A DNA stretch of 40,200 nucleotides, from NCBI GenBank assembly GCA_031261965.1, contig JAISIP010000193.1, positions 1-40,200 on the forward strand, read 5' to 3'. Positions 17,602-26,164 of the stretch are shown here, in pieces. Position numbers and translations under genes: made by a program. Position 1 is the stretch's first letter. Each line of letters starts with the position of its first letter. Under the pieces are notes generated by a model, which saw nothing but the letters and a program-made list of their open reading frames with translations, was not told where the DNA came from and searched no databases. Source of the DNA: Victivallales bacterium. Lineage in GTDB: Bacteria > Verrucomicrobiota > Lentisphaeria > Victivallales > Victivallaceae.

Positions 17602-19506
17602 TTAGTGCCAGAGTGCGTCGCAACCGTCGCTGGGCATACGCCAGTCGCCGCGGGGCGAGAGGGCAATCGTCCCGACTTTAGGTCCGTCGGGAATGCAGCT
17701 ACGCTTGAACTGCTGTTGAAAGAATCGGCGAATAAACGTTTGCAAAGTCTTTGCAATCGTATCGGAGTCAAAACTGCCAGCAAATGCATTTTCGGCGAGA
17801 AATTGAATTTTCTCCGGCGATAAACCGTATTTGATAAAGTAATAGAGGAAGAAATCGTGCAGCTCGTAAGCTCCGATAAGCTCCTCGGTTTTTTGGCTGA
17901 TCGCCCCGTTATCGCACGCCGGGAGCAACTCCGGGCTGACCGGGGTGGCGATTACGTCACGCAACACATTTGCGAGTTCCGATTCGGCGCGTTCGGCGAC
18001 ATTATCGATTAAAAAGCGAATCAAAGTCTTTGGAATCGAACAATTTACCGCGTACATCGACATATGGTCGCCATTGTAAGTGCTCCAACCCAACGCGATT
18101 TCCGAGAGATCGCCGGTGCCGATGACCATGCCGCCTGACTGATTCGCCACGTCCATTAAAATCTGTGTACGCTCCCGCGCCTGCACATTTTCATACGCCG
18201 TATCCAACACCTTCGGGTCATGCTCAATATCCTTAAAATGTTGCAGACAAGCCGCTTTTATATCGACTTCCCGCAAGGTCACACCGAGAAGTCCGCATAA
18301 TTTCAAAGCATTATTGTAGGTTCGGTCGGTAGTTCCAAAACCCGGCATGGTGTAAGCGATAATATCCGATGCAGGTCGATTGAGCATACGGCAACACTCC
18401 GCCGCGACCAGCAGCGCCAAAGTCGAATCCAGCCCGCCGGAAACCCCGATTACCAAGGTTTTCGCCCCAATATGTGCAATCCTTTTGGCCAACCCGGCAC
18501 ATTGTATATCAAAGATTTCACGGCAACGTTCATCACGGTCGGAAACGTTAGTCGGAACAAATGGGTGACGCGGAATATTTATACAATGCAAATCCGGCGA
18601 CTCGGCTACTTCCGGCAGTTGGACTGTCCTGAATAGCTTATCCTTTGGCAAAGCGTTGTCGTTAAAAGAGCTTTCCGAACGGCGGGTCGCACCGAGACGC
18701 TCCAGATCGACATCGGCATAGACCGTTTCCGAAACGCGGGCGAATCGTTTGTTTTCCGCCACTAAGTGACCGTTTTCGGCAATAATGGCGTGACCGGCAA
18801 AAACCACGTCGGTGGTGGACTCATGCACCCCCGCCCCGGCAAGCACATACGCCGCAACACAACGGGCACTCTCTTGTTTAACCAATTCGCGCCGATAGGC
18901 GGCTTTGCCCGCAAGCTCGTTGCCGGCGGAAAGATTGAAAATCGCCCGCGCCCCGGCGAGCGACAAGTATAATGAGGGTGGCAATACGCACCATAGGTCT
19001 TCGCAAATTTCCACGCCAAAACGGAACGAACCGCCGCCGTCAAACAGGAGATCCACCCCAAACGGTATCTCTTCTTCGCCGATTCGCACCGTCTGCCCGA
19101 CGCAATCGCGCCCGGAGACAAAGTGGCGTTTCTCGTAAAATTCCCGATAATTGGGCAACACACTTTTGGGGACAATGCCCAGGATTTTACCGTCCGCCGC
19201 AACTGCTGCAACATTGTACAGTGCTTCGCCGACCCGGAGCGGCAACCCGATTACCGCAACGGTGCGACAATTTGCCGTACATTGGGCAAAACGGACGGCA
19301 GCTTGCTCGGAACATTGCAAGAGTTTTTCCTGAAAGAACAAGTCTCCGCAAGTGTAGCCGGTAAGGCAAAGCTCGGGGAACACGACCGCGCTTGTGCCTT
19401 GTCCCACCGCCCGGGCGTAACAGTTTTGCAACTCTCCGAGGTTAAACTCAATGTCGGCAACCTTCAATTCCGGCACTGATGCCGCAAGCCGATAAAATCC
19501 AAACAT
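17602..19506 (-). CDS. nadE: Glutamine-dependent NAD+ synthetase
   Basis: 634 aa, normal for the two-domain form. The N-terminal nitrilase-type glutaminase has the Glu-Lys-Cys triad: E45 (VFPELCLTGY), K114 (VPKSVLPNY) and C168 (GVEICEDLW). The C-terminal ATP-pyrophosphatase domain has the P-loop VIGVSGGLDST at about 352-362 and the segment GTGDLSEIALGWSTYNGDHMSMY. It amidates deamido-NAD+ using ammonia channelled from glutamine. It stands alone. A PE1 copy lies 32 nt upstream of its start, within the likely promoter/leader region. Confidence 0.96.
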   Translation of the reverse strand: MFGFYRLAASVPELKVADIEFNLGELQNCYARAVGQGTSAVVFPELCLTGYTCGDLFFQEKLLQCSEQAAVRFAQCTANCRTVAVIGLPLRVGEALYNVAAVAADGKILGIVPKSVLPNYREFYEKRHFVSGRDCVGQTVRIGEEEIPFGVDLLFDGGGSFRFGVEICEDLWCVLPPSLYLSLAGARAIFNLSAGNELAGKAAYRRELVKQESARCVAAYVLAGAGVHESTTDVVFAGHAIIAENGHLVAENKRFARVSETVYADVDLERLGATRRSESSFNDNALPKDKLFRTVQLPEVAESPDLHCINIPRHPFVPTNVSDRDERCREIFDIQCAGLAKRIAHIGAKTLVIGVSGGLDSTLALLVAAECCRMLNRPASDIIAYTMPGFGTTDRTYNNALKLCGLLGVTLREVDIKAACLQHFKDIEHDPKVLDTAYENVQARERTQILMDVANQSGGMVIGTGDLSEIALGWSTYNGDHMSMYAVNCSIPKTLIRFLIDNVAERAESELANVLRDVIATPVSPELLPACDNGAISQKTEELIGAYELHDFFLYYFIKYGLSPEKIQFLAENAFAGSFDSDTIAKTLQTFIRRFFQQQFKRSCIPDGPKVGTIALSPRGDWRMPSDGCDALWH

Positions 19507-19538
19507 GTGCGTGTCCTTATTTACAGGTCAATGTTTTA

Positions 19539-19706
19539 GGCTACCTCTAAAAACAGGAAACTTGGCTAAAAATCGCATCTCGCATTTGTATGTGTGCTGC
19601 TTGCGCGTATCCGGTTAACTTCATGTTAGCCGGATACTTACAAAATCGCACCTTCAAATTGCGAATATGCCAATTTTTTACCTCAAGCCAGTTTTTAGAG
19701 ATACCC
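19539..19706 (-). repeat. PE1 palindromic element, copy B (168 bp)
   Basis: Starts GGCTACCTCTAAAAACAGG and ends CCAGTTTTTAGAGATACCC, inverted relative to copy A. Direct repeats TTTA flank it (19535-19538 and 19707-19710). The internal palindrome ATCCGGTTAACTTCATGTTAGCCGGAT is well kept with a compensated base pair (C-G where other copies have T-A). It sits just upstream of nadE. Confidence 0.92.
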
Positions 19707-19761
19707 TTTAAGATACCACGCACATGACAAGGTTTCAAACTGAATCCGAGAATAATTTTGA

Positions 19762-20826
19762 TCAGAATTTGATCGGGCTTCCGCTACGCGCCGACTCATA
19801 AATGGCATCGAGCAACCGCATAACGGTCACACCTTCTTCGGGTTGAACCAAAAACGGAGTATTGTCGCGTACGGCATCGGCAAAAAGCCAAAACGCATCG
19901 CGTACGTCATGTGACGAATGCAATTTGCTGTCGAACTGCTTACCGCCTATCTCCTGATAATACTCGATGTCATATGTATAACCCTCATTGAGATTATACT
20001 GATACAATCCACCCTTGTCGCCCAATAAGCGCGTTGACATTTGCTCGTTCTCTTTGATGTTCGCCGCCCAGGCGGCATCCAACTCAAGCGTCGCGCCGTT
20101 TTTGAACTTGATCATCGCGCAGGCGAGATCTTCGACTGTGTACTTTAAATCGCATTTGGCGGCAAGCTTGCCCGCCAGGGCACAATAGGTGCTGCCCATA
20201 ACCCACGCCGGTTCGGGATAGCCCATAAGCCACAACGCCAAATCGAGGCGATGAACTCCGAGGTCGATCAACGGACCGCCGCCGGATTCGCATTTGTTGA
20301 AAAACCAGCTGCCGTTACCGCCCTGAGTGTTGAACCCGGAAGCCAGTCCGGGGACTCCCCGACGGCGCAACCAGACGCTTCGCCCGTAATAGATCTCTCC
20401 GAGTGCCCCGGAGTCCACCAGTTCTTTCATCGCCAGAGATTGCGGAGCAAACCGATAGCTGAAATCAATACCCAACTTCAAGCCGAGTTTTTTAGCACGT
20501 TCGAGCATCTCTTGCGCTTCGGCGGTGTTCATCGCCATGGGTTTTTCGCAAAGCACGTTAGCTCCGGCTTCCAACCCGGCGATGGTCAAATCGCGGTGCT
20601 GATTATTCGGAACTGCGACCGATAAAATATCTAACTTTTCGTTTTTAATCAGATCAATACCCTCGGCATAGACCTTGGGCAAAGAAAACTCTTTTTTCAC
20701 CTTTTCGCGCTTTGACTCAATACGGTCGGCGACGGCGACGACTTCGACATCAGGGTGCTTCATATACCCGGCAAGATGATTGTAACCCATCCCAAGCCCG
20801 ATAACCCCGGCTTTAAGTTTTTTCAT
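19762..20826 (-). CDS. Gfo/Idh/MocA-family oxidoreductase
   Basis: 354 aa. The N-terminal Rossmann fold starts KAGVIGLGMGYNHLAGYMKHPDVEVVAVAD, and VLCEKPMAMNTAEAQEML carries the family's EKP motif with the conserved lysine. The C-terminal alpha/beta domain has GGGPLIDLGVHRLDLALWLMG with the conserved D and H. Members oxidise or reduce sugars and cyclitols with NAD(P). A good AAAGG lies about 9 nt before the ATG. It is 21 nt downstream of the ThuA gene, a common pairing in sugar catabolism clusters. Exact substrate not deducible. Confidence 0.94.
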   Translation of the reverse strand: MKKLKAGVIGLGMGYNHLAGYMKHPDVEVVAVADRIESKREKVKKEFSLPKVYAEGIDLIKNEKLDILSVAVPNNQHRDLTIAGLEAGANVLCEKPMAMNTAEAQEMLERAKKLGLKLGIDFSYRFAPQSLAMKELVDSGALGEIYYGRSVWLRRRGVPGLASGFNTQGGNGSWFFNKCESGGGPLIDLGVHRLDLALWLMGYPEPAWVMGSTYCALAGKLAAKCDLKYTVEDLACAMIKFKNGATLELDAAWAANIKENEQMSTRLLGDKGGLYQYNLNEGYTYDIEYYQEIGGKQFDSKLHSSHDVRDAFWLFADAVRDNTPFLVQPEEGVTVMRLLDAIYESARSGSPIKF

Positions 20827-20847
20827 TTTTAACCTTTCTGGCTACCT

Positions 20848-21630
20848 TTATTTATTGCTGCCATCGATATTTTGAATAATTCCGGCTTTGGGAGCACCGA
20901 ACCCGGTCGAACGAATTTCCTCCAGCGCGGGAACCATCGGGAACGCCATTTCGCGGAGAAACACCGGCTTTGCCCAACGCACCGCGTTGCCGATCACTTT
21001 TAGCACATTTTTGTCGTAAAAGTTGCGGTAGGTTTCGTGACCGGGCTGAAAGTAAAAGAATTTACCGTAACCCCGCTCAAGCGTGAATCCGCTGCGAAAG
21101 ACGTTGCCACCCTCAAACCAGGAGATGAAAATCGTTTCCGCCGTCTTGGGAATATCGAATCTTTCGCCGTACATCTCCTCGTGAGGGAGTTCAAAGTATT
21201 CGTCGATCCCCTGAGTAATGGGGTGGGTCGGGGCGATATTCCAGAGGCGTTCTTTTTCTTCCGCCTCGCGCCACTTTAACGCGCCGGAGCAGCCGGTGAC
21301 TGCTTTGAAGATTTTCGACGCATGCCCGGAGTGAAGCACGATCAGCCCCATGCCTTCCTGGACGCGTTTCAGCACTTTTGCGACCAACTCATCGCGAACT
21401 TCGCCGTGGGCGCAATGTCCCCACCAAATCAACACGTCAGTCGAGGCGATAACCTCGTCGGGCAACCCCTGTTCCGGGTCGTCAAGTGCGGCAAGCCGAA
21501 TCTCAAGATCGTCGGCGGCGATACCTTGGGCGATAGCCCCGTGAATTCCCTCCGGATAAATCTTTCTGACCTCTTCCATCTGCTTTTCGTGACGAAATTC
21601 ATTCCAAATCGTGACTTTAATTTTATTCAT
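20848..21630 (-). CDS. ThuA-domain protein (trehalose-utilisation type)
   Basis: 260 aa. The class I glutamine-amidotransferase-like fold of ThuA proteins is recognisable: VTIWNEFRHEKQ at the start, VLIWWGHCAHGEV, GLIVLHSGHASKIFKAVTG, then THPITQGIDEYFELPHEEMYGE and FYFQPGHETYRNF near the end. ThuA proteins act with Gfo/Idh enzymes in disaccharide oxidation in rhizobia; biochemical detail is limited. First gene of a two-gene operon with the oxidoreductase and divergent from an AraC regulator across 196 bp. Confidence 0.93.
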   Translation of the reverse strand: MNKIKVTIWNEFRHEKQMEEVRKIYPEGIHGAIAQGIAADDLEIRLAALDDPEQGLPDEVIASTDVLIWWGHCAHGEVRDELVAKVLKRVQEGMGLIVLHSGHASKIFKAVTGCSGALKWREAEEKERLWNIAPTHPITQGIDEYFELPHEEMYGERFDIPKTAETIFISWFEGGNVFRSGFTLERGYGKFFYFQPGHETYRNFYDKNVLKVIGNAVRWAKPVFLREMAFPMVPALEEIRSTGFGAPKAGIIQNIDGSNK

Positions 21631-21652
21631 CGCACATTGCCTTTTGTTGGGT

Positions 21653-21688
21653 TATACTTAGAGGATACAGTTAATTACAATAAGTATA
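21653..21688. promoter_or_regulatory. Candidate operator/promoter between thuA-type operon and AraC gene
   Basis: The inverted pair TATACTTA (21653-21660) and TAAGTATA (21681-21688) is separated by 20 bp. On the minus strand TTGTAA and TATAAC lie about 18 bp apart, upstream of the ThuA start, resembling a sigma70 promoter. The divergent AraC regulator is the obvious candidate ligand. Based on pattern only. Confidence 0.35.
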
Positions 21689-21826
21689 GCGATTTTTTCT
21701 CTAAAAGCAAGCCTCTTATACATTGCATTTTGTGATTTTAGAAACCTATTTGTGAGATTAGCTTGAAAATTCGGCAAACAGCAGTAAATTTCTGTAGGAA
21801 TTCAGGTAATTTTCAGGAGCAAAGCC

Positions 21827-22726
21827 ATGAAAAAAGAGATCGATTGGGAAAAAGTCCGCAAGTGGCAGGTGCGGTTTGAAGTGCATCGCCCTTTTGCCGC
21901 TTTGCCGCGACCGGATGTCATAGTCGAAGAAGTGCAAAACTCCCCTTTGTACCGTTTGGATGGGCGTGGACGCGATTATGGCGGCGGACAAATTTCCATT
22001 ACCCTCAAAGGACGCGGAGCGATCCGAATTGCGGGAATCAATTATGAGCTTACCCCCGGAATGGCGTTTCTTCACGTCCACAACAACCCGGATATTTGCT
22101 ACTATTACCCCCCTGACGGCACGGAGGAGTGGCATTTTCTCTGGATTTCATTTGAGGGAGGCACGTCCACCGAGTTGATTTCCGAAGTCAACCAGAGATA
22201 CGGATACTTATTTGATGTCTCGCTAAACTCGCCGCTTGTCGCTAAGCTTATGGCGTTTAAGAATTATCCCAACGAAATTCAGGTACTTTCCCCGCTCGAA
22301 GCCGGGCTGTTCTCGCTGGATATGCTTAATTTGCTTTGCTCCTCCAAAGAAAGCGAACGGCTCGAATCGGCACACAGCTCGCTGATTCGCGATGTGCAAA
22401 GTGTGATTATCGCCGAAATCGCCAATCATCTCAGCACCGAGTCGCTGTCGAAACGGTTTCACATCTCCCGAGAACATCTGTCACGCACCTTTAAAAAAGT
22501 AACCGGCGAAACATTGCAAGAGTACATCGCCCGAACGCGGTTGCGCATGGCTATTGATCTACTCTTGCAAACCCGGCTGACCGCCAAGGAGATCGCCGCA
22601 TCGTGCGGATACACCGAGTATTCGATTTTTTACCGAACTTTTTGCAAACGACTGGGGTTATCCCCCGAAGAGTTGCGCAAGCGCGGATTTCGCCCCGGCC
22701 TCCAATTAGAAGGTCTCTCAAACTGA
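21827..22726 (+). CDS. AraC-family transcriptional regulator
   Basis: 299 aa. The N-terminal cupin-like sensing domain (about 30-120, with GMAFLHVHNNPDICYYYPPDGTEEWHFLWISFEG) resembles AraC_binding. The C-terminal double helix-turn-helix covers about 195-290: ESLSKRFHISREHLSRTFKKVTGETLQEYI, then TAKEIAASCGYTEYSIFYRTFCKRLGLSPEELR. An AGGAGC site lies 7 nt before the ATG. Divergent from the ThuA/Gfo operon, which it probably controls. Its stop TGA forms part of the target duplication of a short PE1 element. Confidence 0.94.
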   Translation: MKKEIDWEKVRKWQVRFEVHRPFAALPRPDVIVEEVQNSPLYRLDGRGRDYGGGQISITLKGRGAIRIAGINYELTPGMAFLHVHNNPDICYYYPPDGTEEWHFLWISFEGGTSTELISEVNQRYGYLFDVSLNSPLVAKLMAFKNYPNEIQVLSPLEAGLFSLDMLNLLCSSKESERLESAHSSLIRDVQSVIIAEIANHLSTESLSKRFHISREHLSRTFKKVTGETLQEYIARTRLRMAIDLLLQTRLTAKEIAASCGYTEYSIFYRTFCKRLGLSPEELRKRGFRPGLQLEGLSN

Positions 22727-22727
22727 G

Positions 22728-22754
22728 GGGTATTTCCAGTTTTTAGAGATACCC
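22728..22754. repeat. Short PE1 element (27 bp, both ends joined)
   Basis: GGGTATTT is fused directly to CCAGTTTTTAGAGATACCC, so nearly all of the interior is gone. TGAG repeats flank it exactly (22724-22727 and 22755-22758); the left one includes the AraC stop codon. It can form a small hairpin between the convergent AraC and rhodanese genes. Confidence 0.82.
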
Positions 22755-22758
22755 TGAG

Positions 22759-23112
22759 TTAATTGTGGTCAAAATTCAGTTTTTTGGCCGCGTCTTCCAT
22801 TCCTCCGAGGTTTTCCACAGCAGAGTAGTTCATCTTCTCAAGCGTGGCTTTGGCACTCCCGGCGCGTCTGCCGCTTCGGCAGTAAAGTCCGATTTTTGTG
22901 GCGCGATCCGGCGCGTATTTGCCGATTCTTTCGCCAATTTGGTCGTACGGAATCAGGATTGCTCCGGGTAAATGACCCTGGGCGTATTCTTGCTCGGAAC
23001 GAACGTCAATGATCAACGCGGGAGGTTCTTCTGTTTTTGTCGGATCATCGGCGAGGCGCGAACATGCCGCACCGCCGAGCAACAGCGATAGTGCAAACAG
23101 AAGTCGCCTCAT
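22759..23112 (-). CDS. Rhodanese-domain (putative lipo)protein
   Basis: 117 aa. The N-terminal signal LLFALSLLLGGAAC could be a lipoprotein signal with C17, although GAAC is a weak lipobox. The rhodanese fold is clear: ALIIDVRSEQEYAQGHLPGAILIPY, and the catalytic loop YCRSGRRA with C78. Transfers or carries sulfane sulfur in the family; periplasmic here. It overlaps the thioredoxin gene by 4 nt (ATGA), so the two probably act in the same thiol/sulfur redox role. Confidence 0.9.
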   Translation of the reverse strand: MRRLLFALSLLLGGAACSRLADDPTKTEEPPALIIDVRSEQEYAQGHLPGAILIPYDQIGERIGKYAPDRATKIGLYCRSGRRAGSAKATLEKMNYSAVENLGGMEDAAKKLNFDHN

Positions 23113-23639
23113 TTAGCAGATCCCTTTTGCTTGCAAATCTTATTGAGATATTTTATATAGGGAGTGACTCCTCCGCGTTGGTAGCCGGTTCTGGCAATTT
23201 CTTTGCCATCGGCATTGGTGATAACTACAGTCGGGAAACCCTTGATATTATACCGGCTGGCAAGTTGCTTATTTTGGCTGCTAAGTTCCGCACTCTGTTT
23301 GATTTTATTCGGAAAATCCGCCTTGAGCAACACAACGTTTTTATTTGCCCAGCCGGTGAACTTCGAGCTGGAAAATACTTCGCTGTTCAGCTTCTTGCAC
23401 CAGCCACACCAGTCCGAACCGGTAAAGAGGATAAAAAGCAATTTATTCTCTTTTTTTGCCAATGCGGTAGCGGCTTTGAGATCCTCCGACCATGTTCCGC
23501 TTCCCGATTGTTCGGATTTTGCCGGAGCGACGGTTTTTTCTTCGGAGATTCCCGGGGTTGCAGCAAAGAAGCATAGGCAGATCAAAAGTACGCCGAGTCC
23601 AGATAGAGTGCTGCTAAAATTATGCGGCTTTTTGTTCAT
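23109..23639 (-). CDS. Exported thioredoxin-like protein
   Basis: 176 aa, with AGGAGG before the ATG. The signal or anchor segment covers about 10-30 (LSGLGVLLICLCFFAATPG). The thioredoxin-fold active site is DWCGWCKKL (C78, C81), and the cis-proline segment is IKGFPTVVITNADG. WCGWCKKL is typical of thiol-disulfide proteins of the DUF255/thioredoxin_7 type. Likely an envelope disulfide reductase or chaperone partner of the rhodanese gene that overlaps its stop. Confidence 0.92.
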   Translation of the reverse strand: MNKKPHNFSSTLSGLGVLLICLCFFAATPGISEEKTVAPAKSEQSGSGTWSEDLKAATALAKKENKLLFILFTGSDWCGWCKKLNSEVFSSSKFTGWANKNVVLLKADFPNKIKQSAELSSQNKQLASRYNIKGFPTVVITNADGKEIARTGYQRGGVTPYIKYLNKICKQKGSAK

Positions 23640-23714
23640 AATATTACCTCCTTATTGTTAAGAGCTTATCAACTAAAGGCCACCTCCAAACTATATTTCG
23701 GTTTTTATCGTATG

Positions 23715-25871
23715 TCAAGTGCCGGAGAGACTTTTCTCGTGAATTTCAACCATGTGAATGGAGCAGTTATCGTCGTACGCCACAAAACCGAAGTGCTGGC
23801 GCATGGCTGGACTTTGTACCTCGAATTCTCCCGAAGCAACCCCGGAATCATCGATATTAAGTTCAAGCGGAATTTCTCCAAAGCGCAAACGCAACTGTTT
23901 TAGATTCTCCCCGCGAATGATAATTTTATAACTCCCCTCCTGAAAATTGACAAAAGGCGAAAACGTGGTTTGCCCCCACTTAAGCGTCAATTTAGTTCGC
24001 GAACGGACCGGCGTGAGTCGTTCAGCCGGAATAAAGATGCTTTTGGCATCCTTCGCCGCAGGCAGTGGCGTAAAGCCCGGAATCGGGACGGTGCTGCCGG
24101 CGATCATGCCATTATCTATTTCATAACAGTATAGTCCGCTTCTGCCAACGAGCTTTCTCATTCGGAAAAGATAGAGCGTGTGATCGGCAAGTGGACGGTT
24201 TTCGTCGATCATTATGCGCAGTTTATGCCGGAGATTCGCGGTTCGTTTTTCCGGACGCGAAAAATAAAAATCGCTTAGAGCGATCTTATTCTTTAGCGCA
24301 AAGTAGCCAAAACCAATCATATCGTACTCCGAGCCTTGAACCAGTGCGAGCAATCGAACTTGTTCCGGCGATGCATGTACCAACTGCGACAGTTTTGAAT
24401 CGGCGATAGGGGCGGCAACCGGATTCTTGAATTTTTCAAACGAATTGCGTATCATCGGCAAAAGTCCGTAAAGTTGCACCAACAGCAAACAAAGCAAAAT
24501 CCATCCGCAACGTTTAGGCGGGGTGTGGCGGATTACCATGGCGACGGCAAACAACATCAGCGCGTACATCGGCACCCACATAAATCTGCCGGAAGCGCGA
24601 AAGACATTGCAAAACCATAGCAGGCTCTCCGGCAACGGGATCGTATAAAGAACATATTGATTCCACGTGACCTTTATCGAGAGTGCATAACAAAAAAATA
24701 TAGCACAAATCAGAAAAAACGGCAACGCCAATCCCTGAGGCAAGAGTCGCCGAAAACCGGAGCAATTTCGGCATATTCGCAAATATCCGGCAAGCAACAC
24801 CATACCGATCATGCCCGCACCGATAAAGGCTTGCCCCTCGTACTGCCCTGCATGGATGAATTGGGTTTTGATTAGATTGTCCGGCTGTACCGGGTTGTAA
24901 AGTGCATTTAAATTTGCCCCGAAAGAGCCGAACTTACCGGCACCTTCGGCGACTCCGCAAAAGCCACCGATCAGATAGAAAAACAGCGTAACAACAACAA
25001 AGTATGAGAGCAGACCAAACCACGGTTTAAGGCTTTTGGGTATCTCTAAAAACTGGCTTGAGTTACAAAATTGGCAGATTCGCAATTTGGAGGCGCGATT
25101 TTGCAAGCATCTGGCTAACACTGAGTTAACCAGATTCGCGCAAGGTCGCGCATACACCTGTGATCTGCAATTTTTAGCCAAGTTTCCGGTTTTTAGAGAT
25201 ACCCCGTTGCATTGCAAACTCAAATACAGCATTTGCCCGAAGAAAATTCCGCTGACCATGGCGGCGAGAAACGGATGAATCGCAATAGTTACACAGCCGA
25301 GTAAAAGCCATTTTGAGAGTATTCGACATAGTGCGGTATCCGGTTTGGTATAGAGCCAGATGGCGAACCCGGCGAGAATTGTCCACTGCGCCGCGAGCGA
25401 AGTATGGTAAAACATGCGAAAGAACATCGCCGGAACAAAGAGAAAAAATAGAGTGCCAAGCAAACACGGCAAGAGCCGATTGGTAAATCGCCGCAGTAAT
25501 AATGCCGCAAAACCGCCTTGCAGCATAAACGAACATAGTCCGAAAATCCCGAAATATTGAAACTGCTCCGGCAAAAATCCGCGAAACAACTTGAAGATCA
25601 AAGCAAAAAGTGGAATCGAGTCGGTAAAGACGATCGACGAATCATGTGGATACGAGAGTAAATCAGTCAACGTGAGCGGAAATGTCCACGGGGAGTTGCG
25701 AAACGCCGTCCAACCCAAAAAGTGCTGAGTCGGGTCGCCGCCGTCCATGAGTATCCAGCCGATCTTTTGCGGGTCGAGAACTTTGTAGTTGAAACTCACG
25801 GCAAAAGCGATCAAACCCAACAATACGCCATAGATAAAAACGCAAAAAAACGAGTTGTGCTTTTCTTTCAT
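23715..25871 (-). CDS. DUF6311-like polytopic membrane protein carrying an in-frame PE1 insert
   Basis: 718 aa from ATG 25871; the frame extends upstream to 25946 only inside a PE1 copy, so I reject that extension. About 11-12 membrane segments in the first 500 residues are followed by a soluble C-terminal domain. The N-terminal MDGGDPTQHFLGWTAFRNSPW and FTDSIPLFALIFKLF resemble the DUF6311 family, related to GT-C glycosyltransferase-like proteins. Residues about 223-279 are wholly encoded by PE1 copy D read in reverse (peptide GVSLKTGNLAKNCRSQ... to ...NSSQFLEIP). The insert lies in a loop between two membrane segments, without stops or frame change. The gene may still be functional, with a 57-residue loop. 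Repeat E lies 5 nt upstream of the ATG and no good Shine-Dalgarno remains. Confidence 0.85.
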   Translation of the reverse strand: MKEKHNSFFCVFIYGVLLGLIAFAVSFNYKVLDPQKIGWILMDGGDPTQHFLGWTAFRNSPWTFPLTLTDLLSYPHDSSIVFTDSIPLFALIFKLFRGFLPEQFQYFGIFGLCSFMLQGGFAALLLRRFTNRLLPCLLGTLFFLFVPAMFFRMFYHTSLAAQWTILAGFAIWLYTKPDTALCRILSKWLLLGCVTIAIHPFLAAMVSGIFFGQMLYLSLQCNGVSLKTGNLAKNCRSQVYARPCANLVNSVLARCLQNRASKLRICQFCNSSQFLEIPKSLKPWFGLLSYFVVVTLFFYLIGGFCGVAEGAGKFGSFGANLNALYNPVQPDNLIKTQFIHAGQYEGQAFIGAGMIGMVLLAGYLRICRNCSGFRRLLPQGLALPFFLICAIFFCYALSIKVTWNQYVLYTIPLPESLLWFCNVFRASGRFMWVPMYALMLFAVAMVIRHTPPKRCGWILLCLLLVQLYGLLPMIRNSFEKFKNPVAAPIADSKLSQLVHASPEQVRLLALVQGSEYDMIGFGYFALKNKIALSDFYFSRPEKRTANLRHKLRIMIDENRPLADHTLYLFRMRKLVGRSGLYCYEIDNGMIAGSTVPIPGFTPLPAAKDAKSIFIPAERLTPVRSRTKLTLKWGQTTFSPFVNFQEGSYKIIIRGENLKQLRLRFGEIPLELNIDDSGVASGEFEVQSPAMRQHFGFVAYDDNCSIHMVEIHEKSLSGT
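25038..25204 (+). repeat. PE1 palindromic element, copy D (167 bp), inside a coding sequence
   Basis: Complete copy with ends GGGTATCTCTAAAAACTGG and CCGGTTTTTAGAGATACCC. No matching 4-bp duplication is visible (TTTT on the left, CGTT on the right), so the insertion may be older or the flanks have changed. It is read in frame by the minus-strand membrane protein gene. The opposite-strand frame open in the other intact copies is also open here. Confidence 0.93.
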
Positions 25872-25876
25872 CTTCA

Positions 25877-26044
25877 GGGTATTCCTAAAAACTGGAAACT
25901 TGGCTAAAATTCGCATCTCGCATTCGTATGCACACTGCTTGCACACATCTGGTTAACTCCATGTTGGCCGAACGCTTGCAAAATCGCGCCTCCAAATTGC
26001 GAATCTGCCAATTTTGTAACTCAAGATAGTTTTTAGAGATACCC
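25877..26044 (-). repeat. PE1 palindromic element, copy E (168 bp), abutting a start codon
   Basis: Starts GGGTATTCCTAAAAACTGG and ends AGTTTTTAGAGATACCC. TTCA repeats flank it (25873-25876 and 26045-26048). It ends 5 nt from the ATG at 25871, so it has displaced the ribosome-binding region of the membrane protein gene; the nearest AGGAA on the minus strand is inside the element. Confidence 0.92.
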
Positions 26045-26164
26045 TTCATGTAAAAAGATAAACGTTCTAACGGTAAAATACAAACTTGCAAAACAGAAAA
26101 ATTCAATTATGTTATTTGCCTGAATTCAGTAGAGATAACCGATATATTAACGAAAGGTGATGTC

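Noticed and set aside
22728-22754. Hairpin after the AraC gene as a rho-independent terminator
   Set aside because: It has no T-tract and is explained by a compact PE1 with a TGAG duplication; it may still affect transcription.
23677-23692. GGCCACCTCCAAACTA as another PE1 end
   Set aside because: Too many mismatches over a short length and no partner end or duplication.
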